From positions 1,674-6,882 of the forward strand of contig JAHZHK010000133.1 in NCBI GenBank assembly GCA_019420325.1: a stretch of 5,209 nucleotides of DNA, in the 5' to 3' direction. Both the position numbers and the translations under genes were made by a program. The notes beneath the pieces were generated by a model, which worked only from the letters and a program-made list of their open reading frames with translations, was not told where the DNA came from and did no database searches. This stretch comes from Coriobacteriaceae bacterium. Its GTDB lineage: Bacteria > Actinomycetota > Coriobacteriia > Coriobacteriales > UMGS124. Shown piece after piece: positions 1-4,822 of this stretch. Positions within the stretch are counted from its first letter, which is position 1, and every line of letters starts with the position of its first letter.

Positions 1-36
1 GGGCTCTTTGCCCTTGCCCCCAGTGTGCCCGGACAT
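1..36 (-). CDS. Possible 5' end of a leftward gene (partial, unidentified)
   Basis: An ATG at 36-34 on the minus strand opens a frame that stays open for 12 codons to the window edge (MSGHTGGKGKEP). An AAGGG ribosome-binding site lies at 52-48, 11 nt upstream, and a promoter-like pair with a perfect palindrome sits just before it. The peptide is hydrophilic, glycine- and lysine-rich, and too short to assign to a family. It lies downstream of the broken TetR regulator on the same strand, so it would be the natural candidate for that regulator's target gene, for example a transporter or enzyme. This is inferred from position only; a different start further left is possible. Confidence 0.35.
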   Translation of the reverse strand, partial: MSGHTGGKGKEP

Positions 37-65
37 CGGAAACGCTACCCTTATCCGGATTTTCG

Positions 66-88
66 CTTTGATAAGAAACTTATCAAAG
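66..88. repeat. Perfect 10-3-10 inverted repeat, likely TetR-type operator
   Basis: The arms CTTTGATAAG (66-75) and CTTATCAAAG (79-88) are exact reverse complements separated by AAA. The AT-rich, 23 bp dyad with short spacer is typical of operators bound by TetR-family dimers. It covers the -10 and spacer of the leftward promoter and lies 37 nt beyond the stop of the TetR-like gene. It could also form an RNA hairpin, but no T-tract follows on either strand, so a terminator is less likely. The repeat is certain; its use as an operator is inference. Confidence 0.7.
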
Positions 89-96
89 GGGGTCAA
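68..96 (-). promoter_or_regulatory. Candidate promoter for the leftward gene at the left edge
   Basis: Read on the minus strand, TTGACC (96-91) matches the sigma-70 -35 box at 5 of 6 bases. It is followed by a 17 nt spacer and TATCAA (73-68), a 4 of 6 match to the -10 box. Transcription would begin near 61, about 10 nt before the AAGGG site and 25 nt before the ATG at 36. The -10 and most of the spacer are covered by the palindrome at 66-88, the arrangement expected for a repressor-blocked promoter. The boxes are visible; activity is inferred. Confidence 0.4.
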
Positions 97-124
97 TTGT
101 AAGAAAAACCGGCGCGAAAAAACG

Positions 125-685
125 TTAGAGGCTCGTAAAACGCGAAAGCGCGGTGGAGACGGCGCCCTCCATGATGATGCCGACGCGACGCTGCAGGTGC
201 TCGGGCTTTTCGGTCATGCCGTTGCCGATCCACTCGAGCGTAACCCCCGCCAGGGCATGGGCATAAAAGTCGGCGATGAACGTGCGCTCGCGCTCGGGAA
301 CCCGGCCGCACAAGGGGTCGTCGTTCACCACGCCGGATATGAGCTCGCGCGTGGCAGGCATGAGAAAACGCTCCACACGCTCATGGCTCACCTCGCGGTA
401 AATCGCGTTGATGAACTGCCTGTTTTGCGCCAGCTCGTTGAGCACGCCCAGTTAGCCTTCCTGCCAGGTGGAGACGGTCTTGCACCCGTCGATGGCGCGC
501 TTAGCGTCTTCCTCGAGCGACCATTCCATGAGGTCGTAGATATCTTTGAAATGGTAATAGAACGTCATGCGGCTGATACCGCAGTCCTGAGCGATGTCGG
601 CAATGGTGATCTTGGAGAACGGCTTTGTGGACAGCTGCCGCTTAAATGACTCCTCGAGAGCCCTTTTTGTGAGCTGGCTTGTCAT
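125..685 (-). pseudogene. TetR/DhaS-like transcriptional regulator interrupted by an in-frame stop
   Basis: The frame starts at ATG 685 with a strong GGGGAG site about 5 nt upstream. The first 77 codons encode a TetR N-terminal domain: residues about 22-50 form the helix-turn-helix, with the diagnostic ITIADIAQDCGISRMTFYYHF stretch split as ITIADIA and GISRMTFYYHF. Codon 78 is TAA (454-452). The same frame then continues unbroken to a TAA at 127-125, encoding a C-terminal ligand/dimer domain that resembles the TetR_C family of DhaS-type regulators (FYAHALAGVTLEW, then NGMTEKP). Repairing one base would give a 186-residue protein, normal for the family. A Tyr codon (TAC/TAT) differs from TAA by its third base only. 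An AGGAAGG at 462-456 lies 10 nt before a GTG at 445, so separate translation of the C-terminal part is conceivable. It could be a real nonsense mutation or a base-call error. Family assignment is firm; ligand and target are unknown. Confidence 0.85.
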
Positions 686-717
686 ATGTCTCCCCTGCGT
701 TTGCGGCCGATGGCTCG

Positions 718-746
718 ATTATCTCAGGTTTTCACCCGCATGGGAA
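718..746 (-). promoter_or_regulatory. Candidate extended -10 promoter of the TetR-like gene
   Basis: On the minus strand TTCCCA (746-741, 4 of 6 to the -35 consensus) is followed by a 17 nt spacer and GATAAT (723-718, 5 of 6). TGA directly precedes the -10, giving an extended TGn motif. The start point would be near 711, leaving a leader of about 25 nt carrying the GGGGAG ribosome-binding site. The upstream terminator hairpin ends about 15 nt earlier, so the regulator appears to be transcribed on its own and not with the gene cluster to its right. No copy of the 66-88 palindrome is seen here, so autoregulation through the same site is not evident. Confidence 0.5.
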
Positions 747-760
747 AAGTCGATTCGGCG

Positions 761-804
761 AAAAACGGGCCGAGGTGCGCCGGCCGCACCCGGTCGTGTC
801 GGCC
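761..804 (-). terminator. Probable rho-independent terminator of the creatininase/YgjP cluster
   Basis: Downstream of the stop at 825-823, the minus strand folds into a two-level hairpin. The inner stem pairs 774-779 with 785-790 (GGTGCG/CGCACC, 5 nt loop). The outer stem pairs 768-773 with 799-804 (GGCCGA/TCGGCC) with an 8 nt one-sided bulge. Five T residues in the RNA sense (plus-strand A at 761-765) follow after 2 nt. The bulge and short T-tract make it less than ideal, but position and GC content fit termination of the leftward unit. Confidence 0.55.
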
Positions 805-822
805 GCCCCGCTTAAACGCCGC

Positions 823-1425
823 CTACTTCCCGGCGCGGGCAAGCAGCATCGAGCCGTGCTCCTTGAGCCAGGCGCGATGGAGGCGCTGATCGGGGTCGTA
901 ACGGCTGACAAGGTTCCAGAAGCGTGCGGAGTGGTTCATCTCAAGGCGGTGGCACAGCTCGTGAATCACCACATAGTTGAGCACCTCGGGCGGGGCGAGC
1001 ATGAGCAGCACGTTGAAGTTGAGGTTGCCCGCCGTCGAGCAGCTGCCCCAGCGCGTTTTTTGGCATCGCAGGGTTATGCGGCCATAGGTCACGCCTATCT
1101 GGGCAGCGAAGTGCTCCACGCGTGCCGGGATTATCAGGCGGGCCTGGCGCGCAAGCGCCGCAAGGTCCTCCTCGGTCAGCAGGCCCTCTTGCTGGGCGGC
1201 CTGAGCACGCGCCTCCTGGCGGGCTTGCACACGCGCAAGTGCCGCAGCGATCCAGGCACGGTGGCTCTCCACAAATTCGCAAATCGCCTTCTGCGAGGTG
1301 CGCATGGGTGCGCGCACGATAACGCGGGCGGGAGCCTTCACCTCAAGGGCGAGCGTCTTGCGCCGTGAGCGCACGACCTCGATGCCCTCTAGCGCTGTCT
1401 GTGCTCCCACCCGCGTCTTACGCAT
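823..1425 (-). CDS. YgjP/DUF45-type (M48-like) zinc metallohydrolase
   Basis: This 200-residue protein has the hallmarks of the YgjP-like metallopeptidase family. The TRWGSCS signature is at residues 124-130 and a gluzincin-like zinc site HELCH at 155-159, with a third candidate ligand His165 in NHSARFW. The N-terminal part (VVRSRRKTLALEV, then VRAP near 37-40) is the usual beta-rich lead-in, and residues about 55-95 are a charged, Ala-rich helical linker. Length and layout are normal for the family. It is cytoplasmic, with no signal peptide. Members are annotated as metal-dependent hydrolases; E. coli YgjP has been linked to nucleotide pyrophosphatase activity, but the physiological substrate is generally unsettled. 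ATG 1425 lies 15 nt after the stop of the creatininase-like gene. The only Shine-Dalgarno-like AAGGAA overlaps that TAA, about 11 nt before the ATG, so translation is probably coupled. Family is confident; its role in this cluster is unknown. Confidence 0.9.
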   Translation of the reverse strand: MRKTRVGAQTALEGIEVVRSRRKTLALEVKAPARVIVRAPMRTSQKAICEFVESHRAWIAAALARVQARQEARAQAAQQEGLLTEEDLAALARQARLIIPARVEHFAAQIGVTYGRITLRCQKTRWGSCSTAGNLNFNVLLMLAPPEVLNYVVIHELCHRLEMNHSARFWNLVSRYDPDQRLHRAWLKEHGSMLLARAGK

Positions 1426-1440
1426 GCCGCGTCGAATTCC

Positions 1441-2217
1441 TTAGTCCTCGGAATCGGGCAGAGGAGTCTTGGAGAACGCTTGGATGAAGTCGACCATCCA
1501 AGCAGCCACAGTCTCCATCATCTCGCGGCCCCATTCGGCGCTGGCCTTCTTGGGGTCGTCGGGACCGATCCAGCCGTTGTCGGCGTAGTAGTTGGTGGGG
1601 CGAGGCACCGTCACGCTCACGCCCTTGTACTTCACGGTGTCGAAGTGGACGCTGGGCATGTCGTCGCCCAGGTCGTTGATGAGGCCCATGCCCTCGACGC
1701 TGTCGAGGTCCACCATGGTGGGGTCGATGTAGAGGTTGGCGCTCGTCTCCTGGCCGCCACCGTGGCCGCCGGCCCACTCCGGGTTGAAGTCGGCCACCAT
1801 GCTCCACCAGTTGAGCAATGCCGCGCGGCAGCCCTTCTTGGCAAGGTCGAGCTGGCACTCAGTGAGCGCCTTGGAGTTGCCGCCGTGGCCGTTCAAGAAC
1901 ACGAAGTGACGGAAGCCCTGGTCGTAGAGGTTCTCGCAGAGCTTCTTCACCACGGCAAGGTAGAGCTGGTCGCCCAAGTTGAACGTGCCGGGGAACTCGA
2001 CGAAACGAGGCGAGGAACCGAAAGGCAGGATAGGCGCGATGAGGAGTCCCGGCAGGTCCTTCTCGATGAGCTCGGAGAGCTTCTGCGGAGCGAACGAGTC
2101 GGTGCCCAACGGGTTGTGCTTGCCGTGCTGCTCGGTGGAGCCAAAGAGCATGAGCACGGTGTCATTACCTTCAAGATAAGCCTCTACTTGAGGGTATGTG
2201 CTACGTTCAAGACGCAT
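1441..2217 (-). CDS. Creatininase-family amidohydrolase, paralogue 1
   Basis: This 258-residue cytoplasmic protein belongs to the creatininase family (creatininase, MftE, FAPy deformylase ArfB). Metal-site motifs are GSTEQHG...GTD with Glu29, His31 and Asp40, then NGHGGN with His111, and GGHGGGQETS with His152 and Glu157. Creatininase itself has a Glu two residues after the central His; here that position is Gly113, as in ArfB/MftE-like members, so true creatininase activity is doubtful. Family members hydrolyse amide or cyclic-amide C-N bonds using two metals; the substrate here is unknown. The start is ATG 2217, not ATG 2238: AAAGGAAA stands about 8 nt upstream of 2217, and the second paralogue begins with the same MRL.R.T.PQ sequence. 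It lies 79 nt downstream of paralogue 2 and 15 nt upstream of the YgjP-like gene, so all three probably form one transcription unit. Hand alignment with paralogue 2 gives about 48% identity over the first 220 residues without a gap. Confidence 0.92.
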   Translation of the reverse strand: MRLERSTYPQVEAYLEGNDTVLMLFGSTEQHGKHNPLGTDSFAPQKLSELIEKDLPGLLIAPILPFGSSPRFVEFPGTFNLGDQLYLAVVKKLCENLYDQGFRHFVFLNGHGGNSKALTECQLDLAKKGCRAALLNWWSMVADFNPEWAGGHGGGQETSANLYIDPTMVDLDSVEGMGLINDLGDDMPSVHFDTVKYKGVSVTVPRPTNYYADNGWIGPDDPKKASAEWGREMMETVAAWMVDFIQAFSKTPLPDSED

Positions 2218-2260
2218 GGCGAGTTTCCTTTCAAACAAGGCGATAAGCTGCGACCTTTAG

Positions 2261-2274
2261 GGTTTACACAAACC
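2261..2274. repeat. Small inverted repeat between the two creatininase-family genes
   Basis: GGTTT (2261-2265) and AAACC (2270-2274) are reverse complements around a 4 nt centre, in the 79 nt gap between the paralogues and 44 nt before the start at 2217. It could be a regulator site or a small processing hairpin. I find no convincing -35/-10 pair beside it, so the downstream gene is probably read from the promoter ahead of paralogue 2. A 5 bp repeat can arise by chance. Confidence 0.3.
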
Positions 2275-2296
2275 TTCAACCATACAGTACGCGTTG

Positions 2297-3139
2297 CTAT
2301 TTGCCAGCCTTGAGACCCTCGATGTATGCCAGTCCCTTGGCGGTTTCGTCCTCGTAGCACAGCGGCTCGGGCAGCTCCACATCGCGCAGGTTGCGAACGA
2401 AGCGAGCGATGTAGTCGGCCGTGCCCTCGAGCATGGCCTTGCCCAGCTCGGCGCTGGCGGTCTGCGGCGGGTTGTCGTGGCCCTCGGCCACCCAGCCGTT
2501 GGAGGCCATGCGCACGAGCGGGCGGGGCATGTCGACCGACACGCCGTCCCACTCCACGCTCACCCAGCCTGTCGTCTTGAGCGAGGGGCCGAAGTCATCG
2601 CGCAGCGCCTCGGGGGCAAGCGCCGACATGTCCACGCTTTCGGGATCGATGGCGAGGTTGGCGCTCGTCTCCATGCCGTCGCCGTGGCCGCCGCCCCATG
2701 CGGGGTTGAGCTGAGGGGCCATCTTCCACCAGTTCATGAGGACGGCGATGCAGCCTTGTTCGTTGAGAGCCGAGCACACCGTGGCGATGGACTTGACGTT
2801 GCCGCCGTGGCCGTTCACGAAGACAAAGCGACGCGCGCCGTAGGCATACAGCGAGTCGGTGATGCTCATAAGCACGTCGATGAGGCCCTGCACACCCAGC
2901 GACACGGTGCCCGGAAAGCCCATGAGGTCGTCGGTGGCGCCGTAGGGCACGGTGGGGGCAATGAGCACGCCGGGCTCGCGAGCCTCGATGAGGTCCATGA
3001 GATAGTCGGGCGCCATGGTGTCAGTGCCGAGCGGGTTGTGCAAGCCGTGGCACTCAATGGACCCCACGCCGATAAGCACGGTGTCGTTGTCTTTGAAATA
3101 GGCCTGGCACTGAGGCCAAGTGATACGAGCCAAACGCAT
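2297..3139 (-). CDS. Creatininase-family amidohydrolase, paralogue 2
   Basis: This 280-residue protein has the same fold signature as its neighbour. Glu29, His31 and Asp40 lie in GSIECHGLHNPLGTD, His111 in NGHGGN, and His152 and Glu157 in GGHGDGMETS. As in paralogue 1, Gly113 replaces the creatininase Glu ligand. Trp-Trp at 137-138 (NWW) and the PRP near 205-207 are conserved between the pair. It carries a C-terminal tail of about 20 residues that paralogue 1 lacks. The start is ATG 3139, with AAAGGGGA 5 nt upstream; the same frame runs open far upstream to 4588, but that part is antisense to the M42 gene and has no family match I recognise. It is the first gene of the leftward cluster and is divergent from the M42 peptidase. 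The two paralogues may act on different substrates or form a hetero-oligomer, since family members are typically hexameric; this is inference. There is no signal peptide. Confidence 0.92.
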   Translation of the reverse strand: MRLARITWPQCQAYFKDNDTVLIGVGSIECHGLHNPLGTDTMAPDYLMDLIEAREPGVLIAPTVPYGATDDLMGFPGTVSLGVQGLIDVLMSITDSLYAYGARRFVFVNGHGGNVKSIATVCSALNEQGCIAVLMNWWKMAPQLNPAWGGGHGDGMETSANLAIDPESVDMSALAPEALRDDFGPSLKTTGWVSVEWDGVSVDMPRPLVRMASNGWVAEGHDNPPQTASAELGKAMLEGTADYIARFVRNLRDVELPEPLCYEDETAKGLAYIEGLKAGK

Positions 3140-3200
3140 GGCGGTCCCCTTTCGTTGATGCGGCCGGCGCGATGTCGGTCGCCCGAATTGAACGAGCGCC

Positions 3201-3231
3201 ATTCTAGCCTCCAACGTTTGCATCTTGTAAA
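3201..3231 (-). promoter_or_regulatory. Candidate promoter of the creatininase/YgjP cluster
   Basis: The minus strand reads TTTACA (3231-3226, 5 of 6 to -35) and TAGAAT (3206-3201, 5 of 6 to -10) with a 19 nt spacer, longer than the 17 nt optimum. Transcription would begin near 3194, giving a leader of about 55 nt before ATG 3139. The long spacer suggests a weak or activator-dependent promoter. The -35 lies in the right arm of the near-palindrome at 3215-3233. Confidence 0.4.
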
Positions 3232-3233
3232 CG
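3215..3233. repeat. Near-palindrome over the leftward -35 (candidate operator)
   Basis: The 19 bp CGTTTGCATCTTGTAAACG pairs at 7 of 8 positions around a TCT centre: CGTTT/AAACG, one G-T mismatch, then CA/TG. It overlaps the candidate -35 of the creatininase cluster in the divergent intergenic region, where a regulator could control one or both directions. The half-sites differ from the palindrome at 66-88, so a different regulator would be expected. No regulator gene for it is visible in the window. Confidence 0.4.
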
Positions 3234-3346
3234 GAAGCGCAACTCTCCTCAATCGCCAAGACCGCACCGGGCCCTCGCCGCCTCAACCTTGCGTGGCCGT
3301 TTTGAACTGAATGGTCGCCAATGTTTCCCTCATGGCACAAGCGGGC

Positions 3347-3352
3347 TATGAT
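3347..3352 (+). promoter_or_regulatory. Candidate -10 box for the M42 peptidase gene
   Basis: TATGAT (5 of 6 to consensus) lies 72 nt before ATG 3425. The hexamer 17 nt upstream (3324-3329, TTTCCC) is a poor -35, matching 3 of 6. If used, it gives a leader of about 65 nt containing the GC hairpin at 3376-3396 and then the ribosome-binding site. This is a weak call made from the -10 and position only. Confidence 0.3.
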
Positions 3353-3375
3353 GCGTGCGAACCAATCACCCAACG

Positions 3376-3396
3376 CGGGCCGCCCCGTGCGGCCCG
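3376..3396 (+). repeat. GC-rich hairpin in the leader of the M42 peptidase gene
   Basis: CGGGCCGC (3376-3383) and GCGGCCCG (3389-3396) are perfect reverse complements with a CCCGT loop, a very stable 8 bp stem. It ends 12 nt before the AAAGGGGA site (3409-3416). No T-tract follows in either direction, so it is not an ordinary terminator. It may protect the 5' end of the mRNA, influence ribosome access, or be a DNA binding site in the divergent region. Confidence 0.55.
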
Positions 3397-3424
3397 ACAT
3401 GTCAAACGAAAGGGGATTTGCTCC

Positions 3425-4513
3425 ATGACTTGCTCCAACATCAATGCCGCAAGCATTGCCTTCGAGGACGCCGAAGTCGTCAACCTCATGGGTAAGCTTT
3501 CCAACGCCAAGAGCCCCTCGGGCTTCGAGGAGGAGACCCTCGCCGTCGTCAAGGAGTTCTGCGAGCCCTTCGCCGACTTCGAGCGCAACTCGCTCATGTG
3601 CGGCTTCATCAAGCCCAAGAACTTCTCGGGCACCAAGCCCGTCGTCATGCTCGACGCCCACGGCGACGAGGTGGGCCTCATGGTGAAGTCCATCCATGCC
3701 GACGGCACCCTCACCTTCATCAACCTGGGCGGTTTCTCCAAGGGCAGCACCATCGGCATGGAGGTGCTCGTGCGCACCACCGAGGGCAACTGGGTGCGCG
3801 GCGTCGTTGGCGCGAAGCCCCCGCACTTCATGACGCCCGCCGAGCGCGAGGCGGGCCTTGCCGGCATGGAGCTCAAGATCGACGTGGGCGCCACGAGCAA
3901 GCAGGAGGCCATCGAGAAGTTCCACATGGGCGTCGGCGAGCCCGTGTGCCCGGCCACCACGTTCCACTACCAGCCCGAGCAGCGCATGATGTTCGGCAAG
4001 GCGTTCGACTGCCGCGCCGGCGTGGCCGCCATGCTGCTGGCCATGCGCGAGCTCTCCAAGCTTGACCTGCCCTTCGACGTCGTTGCCTCGGTCAGCGCCC
4101 AGGAGGAAGTCGGCGAGCGCGGCGTGGCGAGCGCCGTGCGCCACTTCAACCCCAGCGTCTGCTTCATGTTCGAGGGTGCCCCGGCCGATGACACGTTCGG
4201 CAACCCCGATGACGCGCAGTGCTGCGTCAACCAGGGCCCGATGCTGCGCTATGCCGACTGCTGCATGATCACGCACCCCCGCTACCAGCGCTTCGTGCTC
4301 AATGCGGCCAAGCAGGCGGGTCTTCCCGCCCAGGGCGCGGTGCGCGTGGGCGGCGGCACCGACGGCGGCATCCCCTGCGTGGTGGCCGGCGTTCCCTGCC
4401 GCTACATCCACTCGAACTGCGCCATCGCCAGCATCGACGACGTGATGAACACGGCGCGCGTGGCCGTGGCAAGCGTGGCCTCGCTTACCCCCGAGGTCGT
4501 CGCCGAGTTCTAA
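3425..4513 (+). CDS. M42-family metallo-aminopeptidase
   Basis: This 362-residue cytoplasmic enzyme matches the M42 family (glutamyl aminopeptidase / TET aminopeptidase / FrvX), which removes N-terminal residues from peptides using two metals. In order: His79 in MLDAHGDEVG, bridging Asp195 in FDCRAG, the Glu227-Glu228 pair in SAQEEVGERG (general base and ligand), Glu250 in FEGAPADD at the position of the Asp ligand of TET peptidases, GGTDGG at 310-315, and His329 in RYIHS. Every expected metal position is filled, and length is normal for the family. Residues about 85-185 correspond to the dimerisation/PDZ-like insert. ATG 3425 is preferred over the in-frame ATG 3311 because AAAGGGGA lies 8 nt before it, the upstream 38 codons look non-coding and cover the candidate promoter, and family alignment begins near NLMGKLSNAKSPSGFE. 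It is divergent from the creatininase cluster and followed by a terminator, so probably monocistronic. Peptide specificity cannot be read from the sequence. Confidence 0.93.
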   Translation: MTCSNINAASIAFEDAEVVNLMGKLSNAKSPSGFEEETLAVVKEFCEPFADFERNSLMCGFIKPKNFSGTKPVVMLDAHGDEVGLMVKSIHADGTLTFINLGGFSKGSTIGMEVLVRTTEGNWVRGVVGAKPPHFMTPAEREAGLAGMELKIDVGATSKQEAIEKFHMGVGEPVCPATTFHYQPEQRMMFGKAFDCRAGVAAMLLAMRELSKLDLPFDVVASVSAQEEVGERGVASAVRHFNPSVCFMFEGAPADDTFGNPDDAQCCVNQGPMLRYADCCMITHPRYQRFVLNAAKQAGLPAQGAVRVGGGTDGGIPCVVAGVPCRYIHSNCAIASIDDVMNTARVAVASVASLTPEVVAEF

Positions 4514-4619
4514 GACCGCTGAGGGCGACAATTCCGCCGTTTGCCGGCGCCCAGCACGCTTCTGTGAAGATTTTAACCTCTCGTTCATGCACGCAAATTA
4601 ACATAAAATATCAGATACA

Positions 4620-4663
4620 GGCCCTCGACCAGCACTTTTAATCTGGCCGAGGGCCTTTTGTTT
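4620..4663 (+). terminator. Rho-independent terminator after the M42 peptidase gene
   Basis: GGCCCTCG (4620-4627) pairs with CGAGGGCC (4648-4655), followed by one A-C mismatch and a further CCAG/CTGG stem (4629-4632 with 4643-4646) around a 10 nt loop. TTTTGTTT (4656-4663) follows directly. This is a textbook intrinsic terminator on the plus strand, 106 nt after the peptidase stop. It separates the peptidase transcript from the binding-protein gene, so the latter needs its own promoter. Confidence 0.92.
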
Positions 4664-4779
4664 CCAAGTGTGGAAATCTGCATCGTTTGCAGCCCTCTTA
4701 AATTTTTCCGCTGCCACAATACAAAGCACGGTGTTGGAACAGTCTGGTACAACCTGACGCCTTCAGCACAAGGGTACGA

Positions 4780-4802
4780 CCCGGCCTCAGTCCGAGGACG
4801 GG
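4780..4802 (+). repeat. Hairpin just upstream of the binding-protein ribosome-binding site
   Basis: CCCG (4780-4783) and CCTC (4785-4788) pair with CGGG (4799-4802) and GAGG (4794-4797) around an AGTCC loop, with one G-A mismatch. The stem ends 6 nt before the AAAGGGAG site. It may affect mRNA stability or translation start, but it is short and interrupted and could be incidental. Confidence 0.35.
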
Positions 4803-4822
4803 TATACGAAAGGGAGACACAC

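Larger units (their letters stand above)
4514..4822 (+). other. Intergenic region between peptidase and binding-protein genes
   Basis: This 309 nt stretch has no credible gene. Its first 106 nt form a long, partly AT-rich 3' untranslated region, which holds a TAAAAT (4604-4609) without a matching -35. The peptidase terminator follows at 4620-4663. The last 159 nt must carry the promoter for the binding protein. Weak extended -10-like motifs (TGCCACAAT at 4712-4720; TGGTACAAC at 4745-4753) are present but neither has a good -35, so I do not assign one. A leader hairpin lies at 4780-4802. Short open frames on the minus strand here lack ribosome-binding sites and family features. Confidence 0.6.

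Noticed and set aside
8..649. Plus-strand open frame of 213 codons opposite the TetR gene
   Set aside because: It is antisense to a recognisable TetR sequence, has no ribosome-binding site and resembles no family; it merely reflects codon bias of the other strand.
679..1368. Plus-strand open frame of 229 codons opposite the YgjP-like gene
   Set aside because: The minus-strand frame carries the HELCH and TRWGSCS motifs, while this one has low-complexity composition and no motif.
2218..2238. Alternative start of paralogue 1 at ATG 2238 (adds MFERKLA)
   Set aside because: The extra codons are the Shine-Dalgarno region of ATG 2217, and paralogue 2 starts at the equivalent Met.
3226..3239. Catabolite-response (cre-like) element
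   Set aside because: Only the left half (TGTAAACG) fits the consensus; the right half does not.
1480..3310. Two long plus-strand open frames (1480-2313 and 2294-3310) opposite the creatininase genes
   Set aside because: They mirror real genes in a high-GC sequence, are rich in Val/Ala/His/Glu, and have no motifs or good ribosome-binding sites.
3311..3424. N-terminal extension of the M42 peptidase to ATG 3311
   Set aside because: The extension lacks a ribosome-binding site, covers the GC hairpin and candidate promoter, and is not part of the family core; AAAGGGGA before ATG 3425 is much better.
3140..4588. Long minus-strand upstream extension of the paralogue 2 reading frame, giving a 763-residue protein
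   Set aside because: It is antisense to the M42 peptidase in a GC-biased gene, is Ala/His/Gly-rich, matches no family I know, and a strong ribosome-binding site and paralogue alignment place the start at 3139.
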